Shown here in pieces: positions 1 through 11,340 of a stretch of 64,000 bases of DNA; position 1 is the first letter of the stretch, and every line of letters begins with the position of its first letter. The DNA lies in the NCBI GenBank assembly GCA_037126765.1, contig JBBCBC010000019.1:29658222-29722221 (forward strand). Reading direction: 5' to 3'. This stretch comes from Stenogyne calaminthoides. Its lineage: Eukaryota; Streptophyta; Magnoliopsida; Lamiales; Lamiaceae. The position numbers and the translations under genes are program-made. The notes below the pieces were generated by a model. That model was not told the DNA's origin and did no database searches. It was given only the letters and a program-made list of their open reading frames with translations.

Positions 1-1237
1 TTTTCGTTAAATCAATTGTTACCCGATCGAATACGAAGACGGAAGTTAAAATAGACACTAACCGAAAATAGCGACCGATAACGCCGAACGCTGGGGAGGC
101 GCTGCGATAACGCGGACATCGCCAGTGAATGGGCGCGCATGGTGCTAGGCGGGTCGGCTCGATGCACATCAAGAACCGGCGACGCCAAGACGCCGCGCCC
201 GACTCCAGCCGCATGGAGCCAAGCGACGGGTAACTGGAATACAGACGGGGCTTACCCCGTCATCACGGGCACCGATTGTCATTGAAGATATTCACCAGTA
301 GTAACGCCAAGATCGGCGCCTAGGTAAAAAGGAAGACGGTCGCCGGGCCAAGTGGGCCGACGGACGCGGAAGGTCGTCGCCATGAAATATGAACCGAACG
401 CGGGACGAAATTTTTTTTCGAGATGAAATTTTTTTTCGAGACGAATTTTTTTTTCGAGACGAACGATTTGGAGAAATTCAAGACGGCATTTCTTCAAGAT
501 CAAGCCAAGGAAAATCAAACCATGATAGTTGGATAATTTGTGCCTAATATGTTTATTTTTCGCTTTGCTTGATTTATTGTTGTTTTTCTTATGCTTTATT
601 TAATTTGTTTAAATGTGTTTGCATGAGAATTGCTCAACTAAAAATCTCAAACTCAAAAATTACTAAGTATGTTTTAATAATTAATTTAGTTTCGAATCAA
701 ATTAATTTTGACCTCCATGATTTATTTATTTGTGAAATCTTTTTGAAGAAATTCCCTACGAATCTCAAAAAAGATAGCTTTCACATGAATAAATTCTCAA
801 AAGGATGATCTTGAATTATTATTAGTATGCATTTATGACCTCCCAAGAGGCTCGATCAAAACGAAGTAGTAATTTTGGATTTAATCATGGTTATTACTTA
901 GGTATAAAATTGATATGCATATACTTCACCAAGTCCCCGCTAATTTTATATTGGTCAAGTGGGAGCCAACTATTAATTTTGAATTAAAGGTCCAGAATCG
1001 TTTTTGTTTGTAACCTCGCTTGAATAGATTTAAAATGATGACCTCCCAAGAGGCTCATTTAAATCTGCTTTTGAGATGTTGGTTGATGCATATTCATATT
1101 TTTTGAGATTTTAATATGAATCATGTGATCAATTATGTGATTTCTTTTGTGTTGATCCTGATATTGACACAATATGTATGTTTATTTCATTTCATCATGT
1201 CGCAAACTTTTTAATCCACTGCTCAATATACTAAAAG
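1..1237 (+). other. A1 untranslated leader between 5' LTR and gag
   Basis: The first 400 bases are GC-rich and align loosely with 34180-34640 in A2. From about 526 to 1200 both copies share an AT-rich stretch with the repeated phrase 'gacctcccaagaggctc' (836 and 1040 in A1; weaker at about 34990 and 35185 in A2). No coding region is supported. An open frame on the minus strand at 279-518 only reflects the 18-bp repeat at 403-464. Confidence 0.6.
403..464 (+). repeat. 18-bp T-rich tandem repeat in A1 leader
   Basis: About three units of a run of eight or nine T followed by 'cgagacgaaa' are seen. The matching place in A2 (about 34582-34600) has one 'ccgagacgaac' unit, so the array expanded in A1 only. 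Confidence 0.75.
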
Positions 1238-1990
1238 AAAATCACATCGAGAAAACTATCTTGCTTGGAAACAAAAACTAATGAACGATCTTGCTACACA
1301 TGAGTCCAAATGGGTACTTAATGCACCAAAACTCAAAAACCAGCCAAGAATGCTACTATATGGGAAGAGATGGAATATAATGAATGGGAGTCATAAACAA
1401 AATGATAAAGGAAATAATCTCGACATCATGTCGATTTGCTAAAACACCTTCACCAAAACGGGGAGACCGGGCAGGACATTATAGGAAATCTTAAAGCCGA
1501 TGTTTCAACACGCAAACCCATATAACAATCAAGAGCATTAAGATGACATGCTCAATGAAAATGTTAGAAGGAGGAATGACCGAAAAGATCACATTCTCCA
1601 AAATGATGGTCCACTTTGAAGAACTTGCATATCTCTTGGAGCGTAATGTGATTTCAAAAGCAAAGTCGATTTATACTCAATTCCCCGCCAAAAGAGTTAT
1701 GATCATTGCTATGTAAGATATCAAATGAAGATATGGACTTTACTATGGATGATTTTGCCGAGCTCTTACATTGGTCAAGAGGAAAATAAGCGCAAGAAAG
1801 TATTGGTCCATCTTCGTTCTAGGCCAAAATGAGGTAAGAAAGAAGAAAAACCAAGACTAAAGCCGTTAAATTAGTTTTATTCAAACTTCAAAGATGGGAG
1901 GGTAAAGGTTTGAAGATCCCAAAGGGAGTGCTTCAACCGAAAAAGGACATTGAGGTCACTGCTCCAAACCCAAAAGGGATGGAAATGAAA
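1238..1990 (+). pseudogene. A1 gag remnant
   Basis: Short stretches in shifting frames resemble copia Gag (UBN2-type): a lysine- and tryptophan-containing start near 1240-1290, a block around 1570-1700 reading like a Gag helix region (EELAYLLERN in one frame), and a lysine-rich tail. Frameshifts and stops occur roughly every 50-100 bases. Position between leader and protease supports the call more than sequence does. The equivalent region in A2 is about 35440-36000. Confidence 0.5.
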
Positions 1991-2036
1991 GGTAATTCTC
2001 ACCACTAGTTGTTGAAACTTGTTCATGAGCACGCTA

Positions 2037-3290
2037 CCCATTCATGGGTAGTAGATACGGATCCATCGATCATGTTTGTTTCACGCTATGGGGTTCAAGT
2101 AACTCACAACTTAGTGGACGGAGATCCTCATCACGCCATGATGCTACTTAGAGTGGCAAATTAAGCAAAGGAGAAGTGCACCGCCTTTTGAAGACAAGAT
2201 TTTAATTTTAAGAGATGTTCTTTATGTTCCTATTTTTCGGAAAACCTTTATTTTAGTTTCAAAACTATTTGTTGATGGATATTCTGTTCGTTTTAATAAG
2301 CATGTTACTGTTTTGCATAACGATATGATTATCTATCTTGGAACTTTACGGAACAATCTCTATATTATTAATTGTGCACATCACTCACAAAATGCATCGT
2401 GATAACACATCTACTATTTCATGCAAAAGAAAGGGTTCGATGTATGTGAACGAAATACTTTTTTGGCACCTAAGATTAGGTCATATTAACCCAAAAATGA
2501 TTCAAAGGTTGGTTCAAGATGGTTCATTGGGGACTCTCCAGATTGAACCATTTCCAACTTGTGAATCATGCTTAGAGGGTAAAATGACCAAGAGGGCATT
2601 TGGAGCCAAGGGGCTTAGAGCTAAGGAAGTGTTAGAAATCATTCACACCGACATGTGTGGTCCAATGCAAATCAAAGTTAGAGGTGGATATGAGTATTTA
2701 GTTACGTTTATCGATGATTACTCACGCTACGGATACATTTTCCTAATGAAGCATAAATCTGAGACCTTTGATAAATTCAAAGAATTTAAAGCTCAAGCAG
2801 AGAATCATAAGGAAAAGACTATCAAGTCTCTACGATCCGATCGCGAGGCGAAATACCTCAAATGATGAATTCTTGAACTACCCGGCCGAAGAGGGGATTG
2901 CATCCCTAGCTTGATCAGACCCGTACCCTTCAACAAAACGGGGTTGCGTAATCTAAGGAATAGAACACTTTTAGAAATGGTAAGATCAATGATGAGTTAT
3001 GCAGATTTACCAAAATCGCTTGGGGTTACGCTCGAAACAATGGCTTACATTCTCGAACTTAGTGTCTTCCAAATCGCCCTAAAACCCCGAGAGAATTGTG
3101 GACAGTATGCGCAAGCCCGCTTTTTAGGACACATATGATCTCGTGGTGTTCAAAGATACGTGTTGGACAAGAAAGCCGGTAAATTGATGACGCTCGTAAT
3201 TAAGGTTTTTCATCGGGTACCCGGGCGAAACGGCGGATGTACGTTCTATGGCCCCAAAGATCAAAAGGTGGTAATCAACACGACTTTAGA
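2037..3290 (+). pseudogene. A1 protease and integrase region
   Basis: At 2037-2090 the frame reads SWVVDT followed by a damaged active site, the copia aspartic protease position. From 2338 to 2865 a 175-residue open stretch carries the Gag-pre-integrase zinc finger (WHLRLGHI, then CESC) and the integrase core with HTDMCGP and FIDDYSRYGY, the region of the first two catalytic acids. A degraded integrase C-terminal part continues to about 3290 (VLDKKAG, then a glycine-tyrosine-proline phrase). The protein would make the integration complex; here it is broken after 2865 and cannot be made. Confidence 0.9.
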
Positions 3291-3559
3291 TTTTTGGAAG
3301 AAGATTATATGAACGATAAAAAGCCTAGAAGTGAGATTACCTTAGAAGAACTTAGGGGCCACTCCATTGCCAACCGTATAAAATGACATACCAATCGCCA
3401 CACCTACACAATCGAACCTCGTCAGAGCGGAGGGTTGTCGACAACCGAGCGATTCTTAGGATCGGAGAAACTTCGGACTTGATCTCGTGAGAAGAATCGA
3501 TCCATGGTCCTACAACGGTATGCGATCCAAGAGAAGGATGCAACATCTTGGCAAACAAC

Positions 3560-5060
3560 AATGGAAACCAAAATGGGTTCAATGGATCACAATAAGGTGC
3601 TGGAGCTAGTCGAACCACTAACGGGGTAAAACCCATCGACGCAAGTGGGTATACAAGAGAAAGAGGACCCCATGGAAAGGTTGAAACCTTTAAAGAAGAC
3701 TTGTGGCGAAAGGGTACACCGTAAAGAAGGATCGACATGAGGAAACCTTTTCCAGAAATATGCTCAAGTCCATCCGCATTCTTCTTGTCGATTGTCAGCC
3801 ACTTAGACTTTGAGATCCGGCAAATGGATGTTAAGACAACTTTTCTCAATGGAAGTCTTGACGAAGAAATCTATATGCAACAACCCGAAGTCTTAATTGA
3901 AAAAGGCCAAGAGCATCTGGTTTGCAAGCTTAAGAAGTCCATTTATGGGCTAAAGCAAGCATCCCGTGCTTGGAATCAGTGTTTTGATCAAGTTATAAAA
4001 TCCTACGGTTTTGATCAGAACAACTTTGAAAGTTGTGTTTACAAAAAGCGTGACGGAACTGCCTTGGTATTTTTGGTACTATATGTAGATTTACATTATG
4101 CTCATCGGAAACGATGTAATGGTGTTATTAGACGTAAGGGCATGGCTGTCAAAACAGTTTGATATGAAGGATTTAGGGGAAGCCGGTCACATTCTGGGGA
4201 TCAAGATCACTCGAGATCGCAAGAAAAGAATGATCTGGCTTTCACAGGCCTCATACATAGACACTATTTTGAAGCAATTCAGCATGCAAGATTCCAAGAA
4301 AGACTTTGTGCCCTACAGACATGGAATCCATCTATCCAAAGACATGTGTCCCAAAAACACAAAAAGAGATAGATGATACGGAAGGGCATCCCTTTATGCT
4401 TCGATTGTGGAAGCATCATGATGCAATGCAATGCACAAGACCGATATCTACTTCACCATAGGCATGGTAGAAAGATATCAAAGCAACCCTGGGAAAGAGC
4501 ATTGGACTGCAGTAAAGAACATTCTGAAGTATCTGAAGAGGACACAGGACAGAATGTTGATTTACAAGTCGATAATCTAATCCCATCGACATTACATCGA
4601 CTAATTTCCAATCGACATAAACCCGTAAAGTCTACCTCGTAGTGTGTTTTGCATGGGGAGGAGCCATGCCATGGAGAAGCTGAAAGCGTAAATACATCGC
4701 CGATTCTACAATGGAAGCCGACGATGAACAGGAAGCAAATGGGCGGAAGCGATTTGCTTAAGAACTTCCTAGTGGATTCTGACGTTGTCCTCGAATTTGC
4801 CCAAAGACCGATCACAATCTATTGTGACAATGCCGAAAGAGCTTGTAAATTTGAGGGAACCGAGAGCACACAAGGCCAAAGAAACACATTGAAAGAAAAT
4901 ACCATCTCATACGAAAAATCAAGAAAGAGGAGACATTGAGGTGGCAAAGATCGTGACAAGACAACCTAGGATATCCATTTACAAAAAGGGTCCAGAAAGT
5001 ACATTCGAGACATGGAAGGATCGGGTGTCAAGAACGCTTGTCAATTCGCTTTGAGTATAA
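3560..5060 (+). pseudogene. A1 reverse transcriptase and RNase H
   Basis: The start near 3598 reads WELVEP, the usual beginning of copia reverse transcriptase. The frame at 3737-4162 contains the RT block MDVKTTFLNG and the highly conserved SIYGLKQASRAW; the YVDD-type catalytic box at about 4080-4095 is damaged (YVDLH). RNase H follows in several frames (4390-5050), including YCDNA and a C-terminal piece near 4940 (DIEVAKI). At least five frame changes are needed to read it through. A2 has the same order at 37680-39120. Confidence 0.9.
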
Positions 5061-5165
5061 GTGGGAGAAATATTATTACTTTCGTAGTAGGTGACATTAG
5101 ATGTCACATAAAACACGAGACATGATGTAGTATACTTAAAAAGCGACTTTGAGTATAAGGGAGAT

Positions 5166-6846
5166 TGTTAGGTTATATGGAAAAGTATGCTTTTACATTG
5201 TATAACCAAACCGAATTTCTATTTATTTATCAAATAATTAATAAATCAATCGCTGCATTAAATATGAATGAATGTTATATATATTTATTGCAAAAATCCG
5301 CTCAATAAGTAAAGTACATATTACGTTGTAGGTTAATTTGGTGATACCGCATCACGTAAGATCAAATTAATGTACCTCCTCAATTAAGTACAAATTCACA
5401 ACCCAAATGGAAAATGAACGAACCATCATGAAAGGTTGAAGTATAAGACTCGACGACTTGTCTTGACCAAGAGATTATACTAGTGCATTTAGATGACCTA
5501 ATAAGACCCTACATGAGGATAAATTCTTAGGTAATCAATATACAAGAATTAGACCTCTATGTGTGTTATTTCTTAATCTCCGCCCCTTAAATAAGATCGT
5601 GTGAAATTAATAACTATTGCTTTGACTTATGATAGAAGAGAGTCAATATGATTCGATTCCTTATATCTTGGGTAATATTTTTAATTACATGACGATTGCT
5701 GACATTTAATATGGAGAATCGTGTGCAAGTATGTCTTGCTTGATTTGTCCCTTGGTGGCTCATAATCTTTATCATACCAAATCTTGCAAGGAAAATTTAT
5801 TTCCCAGATGGATAATAATGTTGAGTTGTTTTTACTCTAAAGACTAAGATATTAATTAATTTAAAGCTTGTTCAAAGGGTTTAATTAATTAATGGGCTAA
5901 AATAATCTTAAAACAAGGGAAATAATGACCGGAACCATATTATAGTAGAATCGTAATATGGTTTAAGATGGATAGTTCAATATTAATTTTATAAAGGAGT
6001 AAATTAATATTAATGACTCAATAATATTTGGCCCAATATTAAAGCTTCATAGTCCATTAAAGGTCTAATCTTAATTCTCCTAAAGGCCCCTCAAATAGCC
6101 CAAATTAAAGTCCAATTAATAAAAAAGAGAAGAAAATATTTTTGCCTAATATTTCTCAAAATTTTTGAAAAATATAGAAAAAAATATTTTTTTTCAAGAT
6201 ATTTTATGGAAAGAGATAAGTATTCTTGAATACATAATTATCCCATAAATTCAAGAAGTCAAATCTTGATCCCTTTTGCCTTGTAATTTTTGAAAAAATG
6301 GGGAAAAGGGGAAGAAAGATTTTTATGGAAAAATTTAATTAAGGAGAAAAAAATATAGGAGATATATTCAAGATTTCTTAGAGACCAATAAAAAGATTTT
6401 CTTCCTTATTTTTTCCTCCAAAAAATCGCCACCCTAGTCCTATTTATAGGGGATGAATTTTTCATTCCCAAGTGCAATTCCATGTGTTGGAAATATTAGA
6501 AATCTACAAAGGTGGTGGCAAAATATTTTATTTTTTCTCTTGTTAAAATCGTCAGAGAAATCCTCCCACCGGATCACGTTCGTGGACTTGGGATCTATTT
6601 GAGAAGGCTCTTTGAGTTGATCCAATGTCTCAACGGTTGTCTCTACAAGAGGTACGTAATCTCGTAACTCCTAGATTATGCATGCTTAGGATTTACGTGG
6701 ATTATGTGTACGCATGAAGTTGTTTATTTGCTTATTGATTATTATATCAATTGATTTAGGATTAATTCATGTTAGTAATTAATTGATTTATTTAAATATG
6801 TATTTGAAAATCAACTCAATAGATCCGCACCCATAATTTTCCAACA
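5166..6846 (+). repeat. A1 3' LTR
   Basis: It starts TGTTAGG directly after the purine-rich 'agtataagggagat' (polypurine tract) and ends CCAACA, giving a TG..CA LTR of 1681 bp. It aligns along its length with 39261-41108 in A2, including 'aaaagtatgctttta' near the start, 'cacgtaagat' and 'ttaattaatgggcta' in the middle and 'ttcattcccaag' near 6465. A TATA-like 'cctatttatag' lies at 6438. A1 and A2 LTRs differ by many small indels. Confidence 0.88.
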
Positions 6847-8849
6847 AAATCTAAAAGATAGAAAAAAAGGATTGAAGTGCGCTATCATGTAGGTCCTGGT
6901 CATAGAATTGAACGGTGTTTTCAACCAGGGTGGAAAGGTCCGCGGGGTTCTAAGCCTGCTGATAAGGGACATAGGAGTGATACTTCGGCTAATATTTTGC
7001 TAACAAACTCTTCACAGGAAGAGATTCCAGATAACTCAGTTAATACTAACCCCTTGTTCAATCAAGAATTGTTTGAACAGTTTTTAACCTTCAAAAAGAT
7101 GCAAAAAGGGTGAGAGCATTCTCAAAATTACCAGATTCACATCATCTCGTGAAGCAACAGTATGAGTTCCTATTTTAATACTTGTATTAAGAATGCTAGC
7201 AAACCTAATGATACTTCTTGATATTGATAATCGGGTGCCACTAATCATATGATCGATGATGCATCATTGTTTACCACTACTTATCACCGTTTTGTGTTAA
7301 AATAAATCTTCCTAATAATGAAATGGTTGTTGCAAATAATCGGCGGGGTAATATTGTTTTAAATGACAAACTGGTTTTACATGATGTTTTATATGTTCTA
7401 GGTTTTTATTTCAATCTTTTATCTGCTTTCACCTTTTACAAAACACTCTACACGTGTTGTTATCTTCCCGCCTTCTCATTGTGGTATTACAGACAATTCA
7501 ACACAGATCGTGGATTGGTATCACGAGCAAGTAGGGTGGCTTATATCATTTGAGTTTTCCTATTGTTAGTTGTTTGAGTACTCGCTTTCAGATGTGACTA
7601 ATTCTAGTTTTAGCATTTGGCATTCTAGATTAGACATGCTTCATTGAATGTTTGTCTCATATCAAACACATAAATGTAAAAGAGAAGGATGTTGTTCTTG
7701 TCATATATGTCATTCGCTAAATGTAAAATGTGTCCTTTTAATAAAAGTGATTCTTGTTCTGATTCCCCTTTCAACTTGATTCATTGTGATGTTTGGGGGC
7801 CATATTCCACTATTTCACATACTGGTCATAAGTATTTTTTGACCATAGTTGATGATTTCAGCAGATGTACATGGGTTTATCTTTTAAAAGCAAAGTCTGA
7901 TGTTGGTTTATCTTTAACAAGATTTTATAACATGGTGTCTACTCAGTTCAATAAGAAAATAAAGATTCTTAGAAGTGATAATGGTACTGAGTTCTTTCTT
8001 CATGATTTTTACAATCAAAATGGAATTATACATCAAACTTCTTGTGTGGAAAAACCCCAACAAAATGCTAGAGTTGAAAGAAAACATCAATATTTACTTC
8101 AAGTTGTTAGGGCTTTACTTTTTCATCCTTGTCCTCTTAAAATATGGAGTGAGTGTATATTAATCGCTGTACATATTATCAACAGATTCCAACTTTTGGT
8201 TCTAAACAAAAGATGTCCTTTGAATTATCAAGCTTGATAAATTTCCCCGACATGAGCATATGAAGGCCTTTTGGTTATTTATGTTTTGTTAGCACATTAA
8301 CTGCTCATAGGCATAAATTTCATTCTAGAGCTACAAAATTTGTAATGATTGGCTATCCTTTTGGTACAAAAGGCTATAAATTGCTTGAGATATTTACTGG
8401 AAAGATCATCATTTCCAGAAATGTGAAGTTTTATGAATCCATTTATCCTTATTCAGACAAGAAAGGTACTGATCTTTTTTTGGATAAACTTTTTGCTGAG
8501 AATTTATCTTCTGAGAATTCATTATTGAATGATGATGAGGTTCAACTTGTTCAAAACAATCCTACTATTGATTCTTCTAACCCCTCGCATACGTGTATCC
8601 TAGTAATATTCAAAATTCTTCTAACCCTGTAAGTGTATCTGGTAATATTCATGATAATAATACTGCTTCTGACATTTATGATAATCACACTGCCTTGGAT
8701 GAAGAAGTTAATACTGATATAGTTAGTCCACCTGCAACTAGTATATCCATTACACCTATTTCTGATACTACTTGAAATTGAACCCGTATATCAAGTAGGA
8801 AGAGGCATCCTCCTCGCTTATCTCCAAATCTACAAGATTTTTTTTACAG
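6847..8849 (+). pseudogene. Host copia element C, part 1: Gag zinc finger, protease, integrase
   Basis: Right after the A1 LTR the frame reads GPGHRIERCF, the second half of a CCHC Gag knuckle. Protease is recognisable at about 7205-7270 (SGATNHMIDD, a copia DSG-type site missing its first residues). Integrase covers 7620-8240, with CDVWGPY, TIVDDFSRCTWVYLL and the third catalytic region around 8030-8110 (QQNARVERKH). The integrase C-terminal tail is read at 8345-8632 (KGYKLLEI). This element differs in sequence from A, B and D. The open reading breaks at about 8849 where element B starts and resumes at 17481. Confidence 0.88.
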
Positions 8850-10015
8850 TGTTGTGCACATAAATAATCTTTCCCGCCACGCGGCTCGCACGACAACAAG
8901 TGGACCAAGAAAAACAAAGGTGCCCGCCAAATTTCATCGCATGTGCTCACCATTGATACACATCCCGCTCATCCATCTGCAGGTTTCGCCAGAGCATGCC
9001 GCTTTAGGGCGATCGTGAGGGTGTCAAGCGCCGTAAGCCATCATATCGCAAAAATTATGCTTACCGGAACCCAATGACCACTACCAAGATAGACAAACAA
9101 GGGGTAGTGGTCGAATGGAAAACCGCATTTACGAATAGGAAGGAAAGACGAAGCCTAGATGAATAGAGAAGGAAAAGATGGAAACCGTATTTAACAGAAG
9201 GAAAAGACGGCTTCCAAACGAATGTAGAGAAGGAAAAGACATGCTCGCCTCCGGCCGTAATACGTAAGAATAAAGGCATATGGCCTACAATAATGTTTTC
9301 TGCCAAGCAAAGCGATTTATCGGGGAAGCGAAAGCACGCATAATGCGGAGATCCAGAGATCCGGAGAGAGAGCGGAGAGTGTGCTCGCCCACAGACGAAG
9401 CATGTAATCAAGGCAATGGCATTTGACTTACGACCTCACTTACTCAACGACCACAAGGGTCGGGCCTCGTGAGTACGGACCACAACCAAGCGAGCACAAG
9501 AATCGGGTCACCCACGATGCCACCATTACCAACTGGATGACAAGGCAGAAACTTCTCGAGCAACTAAAGACAAATGTCAACCAAAGAAGATTTAATGTAA
9601 AAATGTGGCAACACCACATAGATTTGTGCATGTTAAGAAATCGCCACCAGTGTTAGCCAGACACCACCAGCTCAAGCTAAGACACCACCAGCTTATTCAA
9701 ATCCTATAAATAGGCCCAAAAAGAACAAAAAGAAGGGTTCATAAATTTTCCTAAGATAGTTCTTGTATCAACTCTTCCTCCCACATAACCATTGTGCTCG
9801 CCACTAACACATTATGTTCGACGACTCCCAAACCATAAATAATATAATCCTCGCTTGTATGCCCTCAGACGTGAGTCAACTTTGACGAACTCAATCATCA
9901 AACTTGTTGTTGCTCATCATACACACACACACAAAGTTTAAACACATCATTATTTTGTTTGTTAAGTCGTAACACACATCGCCACATCGATTTTCCACGC
10001 AAATACGACTTACAA
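8850..10015 (+). repeat. B 5' LTR
   Basis: It matches 16294-17480: shared blocks are the start 'ttgtgcacataaataatc', 'cgcaaaattatgctt', the 'agagaaggaaaagac' array, 'tcaaggcaatggc', 'cctataaataggccc' and 'ccataaataatataatcc'. It ends near 'acttacaa'; the exact last base is uncertain. Confidence 0.85.
9704..9713 (+). promoter_or_regulatory. TATA box of B 5' LTR
   Basis: 'ctataaatag' is a good plant TATA box and is preserved in the 3' LTR at 17156-17165. Transcription would be expected to start about 30 bases downstream, near 9740. Confidence 0.6.
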
Positions 10016-10093
10016 AAAATCAATCGCTTGTATGAGGGTAGAAAAAATCAATACATACACAATCCTAAAAACCGAGGCATAAAAAGAAATATA

Positions 10094-10306
10094 ATGTCTC
10101 AATCTAGGAATATCAGATTCAGAGGTTCAGACAGAGCCAACCAAGTTCGAAAAGAGGCTCAACCCTCACCAAAGAATCGCATCAGGAGACCACCGCCTGA
10201 AGATATCGCCAACGACCCGACTACCACCACAAAGGCAATTACTTTTCATCGAGAGCATAAAAAAGAGAGGGCCGAAAAGGAGTCGCTGGTTAAAAGTTCA
10301 AGATGA
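10094..10306 (+). pseudogene. B 5' open frame, possible Gag start
   Basis: From ATG 10094 a 70-residue basic, proline-rich frame (MSQSRNIRFRG...) runs to a stop at 10306. It lies between the 5' LTR and the recognisable Gag core, where the Gag N terminus should be. No domain is recognised; low-complexity, charged N termini are common in plant Gag proteins. Confidence 0.35.
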
Positions 10307-10773
10307 TGATGATCGACGCCAGATACGCTTGATACGAAAGTTTAAAGAAAGTTCATACGAAGAAGCAATAAAAGGCCGATGACGGGTTTGACGACGAAAT
10401 TTCAAGGGTCCGCATAATCGCATTTGATGTTTGAGGTTTCTATTAAAAGACCGCTCGGGCGATCATAGGTGTCGATCCCGGAGGAACAATCAGAATATGC
10501 CACTTTTTTCACATCATGATCGCCCATATCAAAAAGACGATCGAAACCGTAAAAATCGGCCGAACTAATTATTCATCCATCATCGACCGGGTAGTCAAGG
10601 ATGGACGAGAAGAGGATTGCCCCATCATAACCAAGACCCACCGGTCCTCATGATAGACACAACCCCATCCAAGTCCCGGCAATTCCACAAAAATTTGCAA
10701 AAATGCAGAAAAGCGATCGAGGGTTTACAGTCGAATTCGCCGCTAATGAAAAGGACTCCCGTGGGAGGGCACG

Positions 10774-11340
10774 ATGTCGTGCTCGCCACTAACACCGGCG
10801 ATCATGGCAGCCGAAGTACAAGAAAAGGTGGCAAAGAACCGACCACCAATCCCTATGTTTGACGCTGAGTCCGACCCACATGTTCACCTCAGCAAGTATT
10901 CGGATTTTATGATCGCCATGGGTGCCACCGATGCTACGCAGTGCCGATCGTTCCCTATGACCTTAGGCGATCGGGCACACAAGTGGTTTTCAACTCGCCA
11001 AATTGCCGGTCCATCACATCTCGGCTAATTGGGGACAAAAATTTTGTCCCCATTTCATTCATGTGTGCTCGCCAGCATCAAGCAAACAACTAGCACATTT
11101 CTCCAAGATCAAGGGCGAATCGGTCAGGGCGTATGTGGAAAGGTTTGATAAATGTTTGTATGATGGGGCTCCCGTCGAAGAGGACGCCAAGATCCTCACG
11201 GTGGTCGGAGGTCTGACCCTGAATACGAACATGTGGAAAGCCATGCATCAGGAATGACCAAATACATATGCCAAATTCCGCGAGCGAGCATCCAAGATTA
11301 TAACGATGCAAGACCCGCCACCCAACATGAGTAGGCCAAG
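10774..11340 (+). pseudogene. B Gag (Retrotrans_gag type)
   Basis: In the frame from 10774 the pattern PIPMFD, then DPHVHLSKY, CRSFPMTLGDRAHKWF fits the capsid part of plant Gag. After one frame change at about 11020 the match resumes (KQLAHFSKIKGESVRAYVERF, then VVGGL) to about 11257, and a further short piece reads AKFRERASKI near 11270. It would form the particle that packages the RNA. The frameshift at about 11020 and the stop at 11257 make it non-functional as sequenced. Of this window's elements only B has this Gag type; A, C and D carry copia-type Gags. Confidence 0.8.

Larger units (their letters stand above)
1..6846 (+). mobile_element. Ty1/copia LTR retrotransposon A, copy 1 (5' end outside window)
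   Basis: Domain order is gag, protease, integrase, reverse transcriptase, RNase H, then a 3' LTR, which is the Ty1/copia order. The window opens inside the GC-rich leader between 5' LTR and gag; the same leader is seen in the second copy (A2) from about 34180. The element is non-functional: every domain is interrupted by frameshifts or stops. Its 3' LTR abuts a zinc-finger gag segment of another copia element (C) at 6847, so A1 inserted into C. The long LTR (about 1.7 kb) would fit an Angela/Tork-type lineage, but that is inference. No target-site duplication can be tested because the left end is missing. Confidence 0.9.

Noticed and set aside
3352..3849. 165-residue minus-strand frame
   Set aside because: It is antisense to the copia integrase/RT region, which is supported by conserved motifs.
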